The notes beneath the pieces were generated by a model that did no database searches, was not told the origin of the DNA, and was given only the letters and a program-made list of their open reading frames with translations. Positions 39,926 through 49,085 of a DNA stretch of 64,000 bases are shown here, one piece after another; positions within the stretch are counted from its first letter, which is position 1, and each line of letters begins with the position of its first letter. Origin of the DNA: Pleomorphomonas sp. T1.2MG-36 (GTDB lineage: Bacteria > Pseudomonadota > Alphaproteobacteria > Rhizobiales > Pleomorphomonadaceae); the NCBI RefSeq assembly GCF_950100655.1, contig NZ_CATNLY010000001.1:620001-684000 (forward strand), given 5' to 3'. Made by a program: the position numbers and the translations under genes.

Positions 39926-40825
39926 CTGACCGACCCGCTCTCCGACGTAATCCGGCTCCTCAACCCGAAGGCCATCTACTCCAAGGGGATCAGCGGAGCC
40001 GGCCGATGGGCAGTGCGCTACGCCGAGTTCGGTCAACCCGGCTTCTGCGCGGTGACGGAAGGCCGATGTCGCCTCGCCGTCGACGGCGAAGCACCGGTCA
40101 TTTTGGAGGAAGGGGACTTCGTCCTCCTGCCGGCCACGCCGGCCTTCACCATGTCGGGATTGGAGCCGGCGCCCGTCGTGCGCATGGATCCGAAGAGCGG
40201 TCCGCCGCCTGAAGGAGAAGTCCGGCATGGTCGCGCCGAAGGGCCGCCGGACGTGCGGCAGTTCGGCGGCTATTTCACGTTTGCCTCGCCCGACGCCGCC
40301 CTGCTCGTCTCGCTGCTGCCGCGCATGATCCACATTCGTGGCGTCCCGCGACTGGCGCAACTGGTCAACCTCGTCGGCGAGGAAGCGGCGCGCGACGATA
40401 TCGGCCGCGACCTCATTCTCGCGCGTCTGGTGGAAATCCTGCTGGTCGAGGCGCTTCGCGCCGCGCCGCCGCAGGATGCGGGGCCAGGCCTGCTGCGCGG
40501 GCTGGCCGATCCCCGCATCGCCATCGCGCTCCGCCAGATGCATGGCGACGTCGAGCGCCCCTGGACGGTGCCGGAACTGGCGCGCGAGGCCGGCATGTCG
40601 CGCTCTGCCTTTTTCGACCGCTTCGTCCGTCTGGTCGGGGTTCGCCCGATGGAATACCTGTTGTCCTGGCGCATGGCTCTCGCCAAGACCCTGCTGCGCG
40701 GCGGTGGCATGGCGCTTGACGAGGTGGCAAGACGGATCGGCTATGGGTCGGCCAGCACGTTCAGCACGGCTTTCAGCCGGCATGTCGGACAACCGCCCCG
40801 CCGCTTCATGCACCAGGCGGCATGA
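39926..40825 (+). CDS. AraC-family transcriptional regulator (cupin_6 type), probable CTG start
   Basis: A regulator of about 299 residues with an N-terminal cupin-like sensing domain (TDPLSDVIRLLNP onward) and a C-terminal AraC double helix-turn-helix (PWTVPELAREAGMSRSAFF; LDEVARRIGYGSASTFSTAF). The open frame has a GTG at 39839 without a ribosome-binding site and only 12 bases from the divergent SDR start. Homologues begin at the DPLSDV segment. There a CTG at 39926 has a perfect AGGAG six bases upstream, so I place the start at this CTG. It probably controls the divergent SDR gene. Confidence 0.88.
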   Translation: MTDPLSDVIRLLNPKAIYSKGISGAGRWAVRYAEFGQPGFCAVTEGRCRLAVDGEAPVILEEGDFVLLPATPAFTMSGLEPAPVVRMDPKSGPPPEGEVRHGRAEGPPDVRQFGGYFTFASPDAALLVSLLPRMIHIRGVPRLAQLVNLVGEEAARDDIGRDLILARLVEILLVEALRAAPPQDAGPGLLRGLADPRIAIALRQMHGDVERPWTVPELAREAGMSRSAFFDRFVRLVGVRPMEYLLSWRMALAKTLLRGGGMALDEVARRIGYGSASTFSTAFSRHVGQPPRRFMHQAA

Positions 40826-40860
40826 GATCGAGCCAGCGACCGACCGCGAAAGGAATCGAG

Positions 40861-41172
40861 ATGGTCCTCTTGGAATTTGCGATGTACCCCGTCGGCAAGG
40901 GCGAAAGCCTCAGCCCCTATGTTGCCCGGTCGCTCGACATCATCGACAGGAGCGGCGTCGCCTACCAACTCACGCCCATGGGGACCATCCTCGAGGGCGA
41001 GTGGAACGAGGTGATGGCCGTGGTGACCCAGTGCTTCGAGGCCATGCGGGCCGACTGTCCGCGCGTCGAGGTGGCGCTGAAGGTCGACTATCGCGAGGGA
41101 GAGGCGAGTCGCCTTGCCAGCAAGGTCGCATCGGTCGAAGATCGATTGGGGCGCAAGCTCAGCACCGGCTGA
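40861..41172 (+). CDS. MTH1187-family (DUF77) thiamine-binding-type protein
   Basis: A 103-residue ferredoxin-fold protein of the MTH1187/YkoF-like family, beginning MVLLEFAMYPVGKGESLSPY and containing TPMGTILEGEWNEVM. Family members bind thiamine or its pyrimidine part in the cytoplasm. GAAAGGAA precedes the ATG, and the gene lies 35 bases after the AraC regulator, so it may be co-transcribed. No thiamine transporter adjoins it, though tenA is elsewhere in the window. Confidence 0.85.
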   Translation: MVLLEFAMYPVGKGESLSPYVARSLDIIDRSGVAYQLTPMGTILEGEWNEVMAVVTQCFEAMRADCPRVEVALKVDYREGEASRLASKVASVEDRLGRKLSTG

Positions 41173-41184
41173 AGCGCCCGCGCG

Positions 41185-41220
41185 GCCCCATCGCCGAGGT
41201 CATCGGAGATGGGGCGTTTC
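41185..41220 (+). terminator. hairpin between convergent genes
   Basis: GCCCCATC and GATGGGGC form an 8-bp stem (41185-41215) with a small inner stem CCGA/TCGG, followed by GTTTCG. It lies between the convergent stops at 41172 and 41241 and could serve both strands. Confidence 0.5.
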
Positions 41221-41240
41221 GAGGCGCCGCCGGGCAACGC

Positions 41241-42224
41241 TCAGCGTGTCGGGCCGGTCTCGGCGTCCCTCATCGTCGCCTGGATATAGTCGGCCGATTC
41301 AACCAACTTCTTCTTTTCCCAGTCGTTCAGCTCGATCGGCAACTGTCTCACGATGCCCTCGCGGCCGATCAGGCACGGCATGCTCAGCGCCACGTCGCCA
41401 TCGTAGCCATACTGGCCCCGAAGCGTCGTGGAGGCGGGATAGACGCTGCGCTCGTCCAGCAGAACCGCCTTGGCCATGGTGATGGCCGCCTGGGCGACGC
41501 CGGCGTTGGTCCAACCCTTGCCGTTCAGGACTTCATAGGCGGCGGAGACGATCCGTGCCTTGACGACATCGGGATCGCGAATGTCTTCCCTGGCCTCGAA
41601 ATGCCGGCCCAACTCATCGAAGGGGATGCCGCTGACGTTGACGTGGCTGAGAACAGGAAACGCCGTCCGGCCATGCTCGCCCATCATGAATCCGGTCACC
41701 GACTTCGGGTCGATGCCGTAGGTGTTGGCGATCAGTTTGCGCAGCCGGGCCGAGTCGAGCATGGTGCCCGTGCCGAACACCCGCCCGCGCGGATAGCCGA
41801 ACTCGTTCTCGGCGATGTAGACCATCGTATCCAGCGGATTGGTGATCAGGATGACGATGGCGTCGCGGGTATATCGGGCGATGCCGGCCATCACTTCGCG
41901 GATGACGCCGCGGTTGGCCTTGGTCAGTTGGGCCCGATCCGGCTCGGCCTTGGGATTGGCGGGGTCCGGCACGACGCTGCCTCCCGCCGCGACGATGATC
42001 ACGTCGGCATCGGCACATTGTTCGTAGCCGCCGTCGGTGACGTCGACGTTGTTCATGTAGGTCAGCGCGGTCGCCTGCGACTGGTCCAGCGCCTCGCCGA
42101 AAGCGACATTCTTCAGGATGTCGATGACACCGATCCTGGCGAACAACCCCGTCTTCATCGCATCGGCGAGAACATAGGAGCCGACGTGGCCGACGCCGAT
42201 GACGACCAGCTTGTTCGTGTGCAT
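41241..42224 (-). CDS. lactate-dehydrogenase-family 2-hydroxyacid dehydrogenase (HicDH-like)
   Basis: A 327-residue NAD-dependent enzyme with Rossmann motif GVGHVG (10-15), Arg97, Arg160 (MLDSARL) and His184 (GEHGRTAFP). The loop that sets substrate choice (AAGGSVVPDPANPKAEPDR) is longer than in lactate or malate dehydrogenase, as in L-2-hydroxyisocaproate dehydrogenase of lactobacilli, so a branched or larger 2-oxoacid is likely. It is only distantly similar to the enzyme at 17646-18590. Confidence 0.88.
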   Translation of the reverse strand: MHTNKLVVIGVGHVGSYVLADAMKTGLFARIGVIDILKNVAFGEALDQSQATALTYMNNVDVTDGGYEQCADADVIIVAAGGSVVPDPANPKAEPDRAQLTKANRGVIREVMAGIARYTRDAIVILITNPLDTMVYIAENEFGYPRGRVFGTGTMLDSARLRKLIANTYGIDPKSVTGFMMGEHGRTAFPVLSHVNVSGIPFDELGRHFEAREDIRDPDVVKARIVSAAYEVLNGKGWTNAGVAQAAITMAKAVLLDERSVYPASTTLRGQYGYDGDVALSMPCLIGREGIVRQLPIELNDWEKKKLVESADYIQATMRDAETGPTR

Positions 42225-42463
42225 GGTATTGCTTTCCGGAGGTGACGGTTGCGCAGGCCAAGACGCCCGTCCCCGACCGTCGGCGCCTCAACGGTGACGG
42301 GTGCGCTCCTACTCTCCGAAAACCGGATCGACAAGCCAAATCAATGGGCAAACGGTACGCTTCATCGCAAACGACGAAGCGTACCCTGGCCGAAAACGCC
42401 CTACGACAATAGCGCCGTCATCTCTCTCATGAGACGCGTCGGATACCGAAGAGGGAAAGGTCG

Positions 42464-42808
42464 CTAGCCGAACGTGAAGGTGAACTCCTGCTTGCCGATC
42501 CGGCCGGTTCCCGTTCCATAGGTTCCCGTGGAGACAAAATCAAAAGAGCCGCTTTGGCCATTCGTGCAAGTGAAGGTGCCCGCTCCGTTGCGATGCGTCA
42601 CATAGACGAAGGTGCCCTTGCACTGCTTTCCGCGCGTGCTGGTCAATTCCAGGGTACCGGCACCGTCAAGATATCCGGTGGCCTTGCCCGCGAAAGTCTC
42701 GTCACCAGTCGTCATCTGTCCCGTGACCGGCAGCGTCATGGAACAGCCTCCCAAAACCGTCGCAACCGCCAGCACAGAGGCCAGCCTTCCCGTTATCCTC
42801 ATCGTCAC
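42464..42808 (-). CDS. small hypothetical lipoprotein
   Basis: A 114-residue protein with a lipoprotein signal peptide: hydrophobic stretch ending in the lipobox LGGC with Cys22. The mature part is rich in glycine and threonine with beta-strand character (GTLELTSTRGKQCKGTFVYV) and two further cysteines, which could pair. I do not recognise a named family. Confidence 0.75.
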   Translation of the reverse strand: MTMRITGRLASVLAVATVLGGCSMTLPVTGQMTTGDETFAGKATGYLDGAGTLELTSTRGKQCKGTFVYVTHRNGAGTFTCTNGQSGSFDFVSTGTYGTGTGRIGKQEFTFTFG

Positions 42809-42917
42809 CCCCCGACTCGTTACGCAACCAAACTAGACGAGGATGGCCAGGACACAACCTGAAGAAACCGGCATCAGCACAACATGCTTAACGAACCGCG
42901 AGCGGCTGCCGTTGGCC

Positions 42918-44273
42918 TCAGATGACCCCGAGGCCATTCAGCAGCACGATGGCGATGGCGACCGGCGCCACGAAACGAACGAGGAAGAACACACCCCGGA
43001 TGGCAACGCGCTGAACCGGCGTGCCGGCTTCGGCGAGCCGCTTCTCCGGAGCCGCGAGGCCATAGACCCAGCCGACGAACAGGCAGATCAGGATGCCGCC
43101 CAGGGGCAGCAGGATGTTCGAGCTCAGGAAGTCGAACAGATCGAACGGATTGAGGCCGAACAGCTTGAAGTCGGCCGTCAGGCTCTGCGACAGGGCCGCC
43201 GGCACGCCGAGCATGGCGATCATGGCAATGGTGCTGATCGCCGCCACTTTCCTCGGCAGGCCGAAGCGCTCCGACAGAATGGCCACCACCACCTCGAGCA
43301 GGGACAGGATGGCGCCGACGCTGGCGATGGCCGTCAAGACGAAGAACAGTGTCATGAACACAACGCCGCCCGGCATCGACGTGAACACGGCGGGGATGGT
43401 CATGAACACAAGCGACGGGCCGGCCGCCGGTTCGAAGCCGAACGCGAACACCGCCGGGAAGATGGCAATGCCGGCGAGCAGCGACACCGAAAGGTCGGCG
43501 AACATCACGCGCGTCGCCGTGGCGGCGATGTTCTGATTTTCGCGGAAGTAGCTGCCGTAGGTCAGCATGGTGCCCATGCCAAGGGACAGCTTGAAGAAGG
43601 CGAGTCCGAGCGCGGTCAGCATGACCGCCGGAGTGATCTTGGTAAAATCGGGCTCGAACAGGAAGGCGAGCCCCTGCCCCGCCCCGGAGAGCGTCAGGCT
43701 GCGCACGCAGAGCACGATAAGCAGGATGAACAGCAGCGGCATCAGCCGACGCGTCACGGCCTCGATACCCTTCGAGACACCGAAGGCGATGATGAAGCCG
43801 GTGACGCCGAGCACCACCCACTGCCAGAGGAGCGAGGACAGCGGATTGGACACCATCTGGCCGAACACCACCTCGGCCGCCTTCGGATCGGTGGTGGCGA
43901 TTTCACCGGTCAGCGACTTGAAGATGTAGGCATAAACCCAACCGGCCACCTCGGAATAGAAGGCCATGATCAGCAGCGCGGCGGCAAAGCCCATCCAGCC
44001 GATCACCTTCCACCACCACTGCCCTTTCGGCGCCAGCTTCTCGAAGCTGGTGATCGCGTCCGCCCTTGCGCTGCGACCCAGCATGATCTCGGAGATCATC
44101 ACCGGCAGGCCGACCAGAATGGTCGCGGCGAGATAGACCAAAAGAAAACCGGCACCGCCATTGGTGCCAGTCAACGATGGAAATTTCCAGATGTTGCCAA
44201 GCCCCACGGCCGACCCGAGGGTGGCCATCAGTGCGCCGAATGTCGTGGTAAACCCGTCGCGACCCTGAGACAT
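42918..44273 (-). CDS. sodium-dependent transporter of the NSS (SNF) family
   Basis: A 451-residue inner membrane protein with about eleven or twelve hydrophobic segments. The first helix motif GSAVGLGNIWKFP matches the sodium and substrate site of LeuT-like carriers. Bacterial members import amino acids such as tryptophan, tyrosine or leucine with sodium. I chose the ATG at 44273 (MSQGRDGFTTTFGALMATLG), where homologues start; 41 further open codons upstream are not family-like. Confidence 0.93.
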   Translation of the reverse strand: MSQGRDGFTTTFGALMATLGSAVGLGNIWKFPSLTGTNGGAGFLLVYLAATILVGLPVMISEIMLGRSARADAITSFEKLAPKGQWWWKVIGWMGFAAALLIMAFYSEVAGWVYAYIFKSLTGEIATTDPKAAEVVFGQMVSNPLSSLLWQWVVLGVTGFIIAFGVSKGIEAVTRRLMPLLFILLIVLCVRSLTLSGAGQGLAFLFEPDFTKITPAVMLTALGLAFFKLSLGMGTMLTYGSYFRENQNIAATATRVMFADLSVSLLAGIAIFPAVFAFGFEPAAGPSLVFMTIPAVFTSMPGGVVFMTLFFVLTAIASVGAILSLLEVVVAILSERFGLPRKVAAISTIAMIAMLGVPAALSQSLTADFKLFGLNPFDLFDFLSSNILLPLGGILICLFVGWVYGLAAPEKRLAEAGTPVQRVAIRGVFFLVRFVAPVAIAIVLLNGLGVI

Positions 44274-44470
44274 GTTCGCTTGGCCCCTGCCCGATTGTGT
44301 TTGTTGCGCAATGCTATCGTCCACCGTTGAAGAAGGCGCAAGATAAGGGCCTTCACCACCTCGGCGCATTCTGTGCAAAAGGGGCGGATTAGGCATAAGG
44401 GCGTATGCGATACCGGTTCAGCCGGGTAACCGCGCGTGTCCGAGACTTGGCACCCACGGCGGTACCGCCA

Positions 44471-46204
44471 TCACAACGGCACGGGCGGCAGCAGAGCCGA
44501 TAGCTGACGATCGCGTTCGGCACCCGTGATGGCATGAGCCACATCGTCGGAGATGCCAACGGCGGACAGAACGGCCTCGGAGAGTTGCAGACTTGCCTCG
44601 AGCGGCAGCAGCACCACCTTGGACGCGCCCGATTCCAGCAGAAGCCTGGCATGGGCGGCGTCGTAGGCCCGGGCGAAGATGGGTAACTCCGGCCACTCCG
44701 CCCGTGCGACGCGCACGACATCGGCCACGGCGGCCGTGTCGTTCATGGTGACGACGAGGGCCGCCGCCCTTCCCGCTCCCAGCCGCTTCAGCAAGGGGCG
44801 GTGGATGGCGTTGCCCCAATGAATGGGAATGCCGCCCTTGCGCAAGGCGCCAACGGTAAGCGCATCCGAGTCGACGGCGGCAATGGGGATCCCGGCTTCG
44901 GTCAGCACGCCACCCACCGCGCGGCCGACGCGTCCGTAGCCGGCGATCACCACATGACCGTCCTCCTCTTCCGGCGGCAGATCCGGAACCGGCGTCTCGT
45001 TGCGCAGGAGGTGCGGCACAAGGCGCCGCGTGATGACACCGGCCGTCGGCGCCGACAGCATGGACAGACCGACGACCACCACGATCAGGCTGCTGACCTC
45101 GCTCGTCAGTAAGCCGAAGCCGGCGGCCAGACCGACCACGACGAAAACGAACTCGCTGCCGCCGGCAAGAAGCAGCGACAGTTCCGCCATCACGGATTTC
45201 GGAAGCCCGATCGCCTGGCAAACGACCAGCAGCATGGCGACTTTGACCGCGAGGAAGCCGATCAAGGCTCCGAAATGGAGAAACGGCGCTGCGACCACGC
45301 GATCGAGATCGATGCCGAGACCGACCGACACGAAGAAAACGCCGAGGAGCAAGCCTTTCACCGGTTCGAGATCGACGGCGATCTGATGGCGATACTCGGT
45401 TTCGGAAACGAGCAGGCCAGCAAGAAAGGCGCCGAGAGCCAGCGACAGGCCAATCGTCTCGGTAAGCACCGCCGTGCCGATCGCGGTGACGAGAACCAGG
45501 GCGAGGAACAGCTCCCGGATGCCGGTTGCGATCACCAGTCGAAACAGACGGCGAAGCAAGAGGCGCCCCAGCACCATGATCACGGCGACGGCGACTGATG
45601 CCTTGATGGCGGCAAGCGCGAGACCAAGACCGACGGACTGCTCGCCCGCGCTGCCGAAAGCCTGGGCCATGACGAGAACGGGGATGACCGCGATATCCTG
45701 GAACAGCAGGATCGCCAGCGCCGAACGGCCGAGACGGCTGCCGACGGCGCCGCGTTCGGCCAGGAGCTGCATGACGATGGCCGTCGACGACATCGACAGC
45801 GCCGAACCGACCACCAGGGCCGCCGGAAGCGACAGGCCGATCATCACCAGCAGGCCGACCATGACGCCGGAGGTGACGACCATTTGCGCACCGCCCAGAC
45901 CGAAGACGCGTATGCGCATCGCCCAGAGACGGTCGAGCGACAGCTCGAGGCCGATCATGAACAACAGGAAGACCAGCCCGAGCTCCGAAAGGACGGCGAT
46001 CCCGGCCCTGTCGGTAATCAGCAGATATTCGATGCCGGGCACGATGCCGGAAACTCGCCCGAGACCGCCGGGACCAAGCAGCAGCCCGATGCCGACAAAG
46101 CCGATGATCGGACTGATCCGGAGACGATGCATGAAGGGGAGCACGACACCGGTCGCCGCGAGAAACACGACCATTTCCCGAAGATCGAGGGCGGTGTCGG
46201 TCAT
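44471..46204 (-). CDS. Kef-type monovalent cation:proton antiporter (CPA2) with RCK/TrkA-N domain
   Basis: A 577-residue protein with about twelve membrane segments of the Na+/H+ exchanger fold (residues 1-385) and a cytoplasmic TrkA-N domain (about 405-545) with the nucleotide motif GYGRVGR. There is no TrkA-C domain. Relatives (KefB/KefC/YbaL) export potassium. The start at 46204 has AGGGG upstream; the longer open frame to 46258 is unlikely. It may balance the Kdp uptake system encoded in the same window, but nothing links them directly. Confidence 0.92.
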   Translation of the reverse strand: MTDTALDLREMVVFLAATGVVLPFMHRLRISPIIGFVGIGLLLGPGGLGRVSGIVPGIEYLLITDRAGIAVLSELGLVFLLFMIGLELSLDRLWAMRIRVFGLGGAQMVVTSGVMVGLLVMIGLSLPAALVVGSALSMSSTAIVMQLLAERGAVGSRLGRSALAILLFQDIAVIPVLVMAQAFGSAGEQSVGLGLALAAIKASVAVAVIMVLGRLLLRRLFRLVIATGIRELFLALVLVTAIGTAVLTETIGLSLALGAFLAGLLVSETEYRHQIAVDLEPVKGLLLGVFFVSVGLGIDLDRVVAAPFLHFGALIGFLAVKVAMLLVVCQAIGLPKSVMAELSLLLAGGSEFVFVVVGLAAGFGLLTSEVSSLIVVVVGLSMLSAPTAGVITRRLVPHLLRNETPVPDLPPEEEDGHVVIAGYGRVGRAVGGVLTEAGIPIAAVDSDALTVGALRKGGIPIHWGNAIHRPLLKRLGAGRAAALVVTMNDTAAVADVVRVARAEWPELPIFARAYDAAHARLLLESGASKVVLLPLEASLQLSEAVLSAVGISDDVAHAITGAERDRQLSALLPPVPL

Positions 46205-46343
46205 CGTCAAAAGCCCCTGCGACGGCGAACCTACAGGGATGCCGGTTGCTGATGTCATACGCGATAGTCGCGGACCTGTCGTATAGACAGTCCGTATCAG
46301 CCCTCGCTCGCCACGGCGATCCGGTGCCCGCCCTTTTGCGATG

Positions 46344-47342
46344 TCATCCGCCCAGGGCCGACATGTATCTTTTCAGCACCGGCTCTCGGCCAGGGCTGTT
46401 GCCGAACTCGTGGGATTTCGGCTTGCCCGCGACGGCGGCGTGGATGGCATCCTCAAGACCGACCGCCCCGTCCTCCCGACGAATGATCGCCCTGAGGTCG
46501 GTGAAGTCGTCGTGACCAAGACAGGTATAGAGCGCTCCGGTGGCGCTCAGGCGAAGGCGGTTGCAGGTTTCGCAGAAGCAATCGCTCAGCGCGGTGATGA
46601 AGCCGATCCGGCCGCCGGTCTCTTCCACGCGAGCGTAGCGCGCGGGGCCGCCCGTCGACGCGTCGATGTCGGCGAGCATCCAGCGACGCTCGATGAGTTG
46701 GCGCAATTCCGAGAGCGGAAGATAGCGGTCCGCGCAGCTGGTTTTGACCTCGCCAAGCGGCATGGTCTCGATGAACGAGATGTCGAAATGGCGATCCTGG
46801 GCAAACTGCACGAGGCTATGGACGTCTCGCTCGATGTAGCCCTTCTGGGCGACGGCATTGAGCTTGATCGCCAGCCCGGCGTCGCGGGCAGCCTCGATCC
46901 CCGCGAGGACCTCGTCGAGGTCACCGCCGCTCGTGATCTCGGCGAACCGTCGGCGGTCGAGGGTGTCGAGCGACACGTTCACCCGACGAACACCGCAGTC
47001 TGCGAGCTCGCCCGCGTATTTGGACAGGAGAATGCCGTTGGTCGTCAGACACAGTTCGTCGAGGTCGCCACTCCGGAGATGGCGCGACAGTCCCCGGAAC
47101 AGGTGCATGACGCCCTTGCGCACCAGCGGCTCGCCGCCAGTCACCCTGACCTTGCGTATGCCGCGTTCAATGAAGACCGACGTCAGGAACTCCAGTTCCT
47201 CGATGGTCAGGACATCCCGTCGCGGCGAAAACGAAACCTCTCCCGCCATGCAGTAGCCGCAACGCAAGTTGCACCGATCGGTCACGGAGACCCGGAGATA
47301 GGTGATCGTTCGACCGAAGTCGTCAACGAGTCTGGGCTGCAT
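46344..47342 (-). CDS. moaA: GTP 3',8-cyclase MoaA (molybdenum cofactor synthesis)
   Basis: MoaA is the radical SAM enzyme that starts molybdopterin synthesis from GTP. The 332-residue protein has the N-terminal cluster motif CNLRCGYC (Cys24, Cys28, Cys31), VRVTGGEPLVRKG, the C-terminal cluster motif FCETCNRLRLS and the essential C-terminal Gly-Gly. It lies downstream of moeA on the same strand with a 305-base gap; no moaC, moaD, moaE or moaB is present here. Confidence 0.97.
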   Translation of the reverse strand: MQPRLVDDFGRTITYLRVSVTDRCNLRCGYCMAGEVSFSPRRDVLTIEELEFLTSVFIERGIRKVRVTGGEPLVRKGVMHLFRGLSRHLRSGDLDELCLTTNGILLSKYAGELADCGVRRVNVSLDTLDRRRFAEITSGGDLDEVLAGIEAARDAGLAIKLNAVAQKGYIERDVHSLVQFAQDRHFDISFIETMPLGEVKTSCADRYLPLSELRQLIERRWMLADIDASTGGPARYARVEETGGRIGFITALSDCFCETCNRLRLSATGALYTCLGHDDFTDLRAIIRREDGAVGLEDAIHAAVAGKPKSHEFGNSPGREPVLKRYMSALGG

Positions 47343-47569
47343 GCTTCACTCTCTACAGGTCTTGCCACTCCAACGGACGCCGGGCATCGCTCCCCGCGTC
47401 AGCACGCCCCAAGCGCTCCTTCATCCGAACCGCACGACAGAGGCCTCCCTATCGTCGCGGCCGCAAAACGGGCACTCGGTCCGCCGCAACGCCGTCCGAC
47501 CGAATGAACCTCTCGATCCGGCCGACGCTCTCCCACGTCAGCCATCTATCCCGGCTCAAGCGGAAAGGC

Positions 47570-47585
47570 TGTCACCCAAGTGACA
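47570..47585. repeat. inverted repeat between moeA and moaA
   Basis: TGTCAC-CCAA-GTGACA forms a perfect 6-bp stem with a 4-base loop in the 305-base gap between moeA and moaA, about 65 bases past the moeA stop. It could be an operator or a weak terminator. I see no molybdenum-cofactor riboswitch structure or other gene in 47343-47647. Confidence 0.4.
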
Positions 47586-47647
47586 AATCCGGATCGGTAG
47601 GTTTTCTTCCAGAGATTCGGTCATGCGCCACGGCTCGGAGACTGCAG

Positions 47648-48904
47648 TCAATCGAGCTGAGCATAGGCATGAAAGGACACCGGATCGCCGACCCGGACGT
47701 CCGTACAGGCTTCGGGAAGCTCGACCATTCCGTCCGTTCTGGTCAGCGAGGTGAGAACGCCGGCACCGTCGACCGGATACTTCCTTGCCACTACCGCCCC
47801 CTCCGAATGGTCGAGGGACACGCGAACATATTCCCGCCGGCCGGCTTTCTTGGTGTAGTCGAAACCGGAAACAACGGTCATGGCGACAAGCGGCGACGGC
47901 CTTCCGCCCGCCATCACGGTCACCAGCGGCCGCAGAACGTGCGCGAAGGTGACGAAAACCGCGACCGGGTTGCCAGGCAGGCCAACCAGCGGCGTGCCGT
48001 TCATGATTCCCATGGCCAGCGGCCGCCCCGGCTTGATGCCGAGACGCCAGAAGACGAGCGAGCCGTTGGCGGCGATGGCGGCCCGCACGTGATCCTCTTC
48101 ACCGGCGGAAACGCCACCCGACGTCACGATGAGATCGTATGAGCGGGAGGCATCATCGAGGCGCTCGACGGTGATGCCGCGATCGTCGGGGAGTATGCCG
48201 AGGTCGGTCACCTCGCATCCGGCCCGCTTCAGCATGACCTGAAGGGAAAAGCGGTTGGAATCGTAGATCGCCGCGGCGCCGAGCGCCTGTCCGGGATCGC
48301 GCAGTTCATCGCCGGTCGAGAACACGGCGACGCGAGGCCGTCGGCAGACCTCGACGGTGGGAACGCCGAGCGCGGCAATGAGCGCAACATCGCGCGGTTC
48401 AAGTCGCCGGCCAGCCGAGAGGGCCACGCTTCCGCGCGCGATATCCTCCCCTCGCGGGCGGCAGTTGGCACCCTTGTGGAGCCCTGGGGGCAGTTCGACC
48501 TGGCCATCCCGGCCGACGGTCACGTCTTCCTGCATGAAGACGGTATCGGCACCAAGCGGCATGGGCGCGCCGGTGAAGATGCGAGCCGCCCTTTTCCGGA
48601 CGACAGCGTCGAGCGGCGCCTGGCCCGCCGCGATCCTGGCTCCGACCGGCAGCACGGTCGGCCCCTCGGTCGCAAGATCCGCATGGGCCACGGCGTAGCC
48701 GTCGACGGCCGAGTTGTCGAATATCGGCAGGTCGATCGGAGCGATCAGGTCGGAGGCGAGAAAGCGCCCGTCCGCATCGACGAGGCTCACCCTCTCCGTC
48801 TCGCTGAGAGGTGGGACCCGGCTGGCGATCAGGGCAAGGGCACCCTCGACCGACATCAGCTCGCCGCCGACAGCGAAGGCGTCCGAACTCAACTGCACCA
48901 TCAC
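47648..48904 (-). CDS. moeA: molybdopterin molybdenumtransferase MoeA
   Basis: MoeA inserts molybdate into adenylylated molybdopterin in the last step of cofactor synthesis. The 418-residue protein shows PIFDNSAVDGYAV, RIFTGAPMPLGADTVFMQED, the catalytic domain VFSTGDEL and GLPGNPVAVFVTF, with C-terminal domain IV. An ATG one codon in (48901) is an alternative start. Gene order moeA then moaA on the minus strand. Confidence 0.97.
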   Translation of the reverse strand: MMVQLSSDAFAVGGELMSVEGALALIASRVPPLSETERVSLVDADGRFLASDLIAPIDLPIFDNSAVDGYAVAHADLATEGPTVLPVGARIAAGQAPLDAVVRKRAARIFTGAPMPLGADTVFMQEDVTVGRDGQVELPPGLHKGANCRPRGEDIARGSVALSAGRRLEPRDVALIAALGVPTVEVCRRPRVAVFSTGDELRDPGQALGAAAIYDSNRFSLQVMLKRAGCEVTDLGILPDDRGITVERLDDASRSYDLIVTSGGVSAGEEDHVRAAIAANGSLVFWRLGIKPGRPLAMGIMNGTPLVGLPGNPVAVFVTFAHVLRPLVTVMAGGRPSPLVAMTVVSGFDYTKKAGRREYVRVSLDHSEGAVVARKYPVDGAGVLTSLTRTDGMVELPEACTDVRVGDPVSFHAYAQLD

Positions 48905-49085
48905 CTCGCCTCCAGAGGCGAGAACCTGCCCGGATCGATGTGCGTGTCGGCGCCCATTCGCCCCCGGATATGTAACTCGATCATGGAACGCCCTCGCGCG
49001 CGATTCCTGGGAAATCCGAAGGCATTATCGGCCAAGTCGCTTGGGAAACGCCAGCCGGAAGCCATGGTCAGGGTAGCCGACGTTT

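Noticed and set aside
42843..44330. A 495-codon plus-strand frame opposite the NSS transporter
   Set aside because: It is composed of repeated charged and Gln/His-rich segments typical of the complement of membrane-protein codons.
47343..47647. Possible molybdenum-cofactor riboswitch before moaA
   Set aside because: Only a 6-bp hairpin is visible. I could not find the multi-stem Moco RNA structure.
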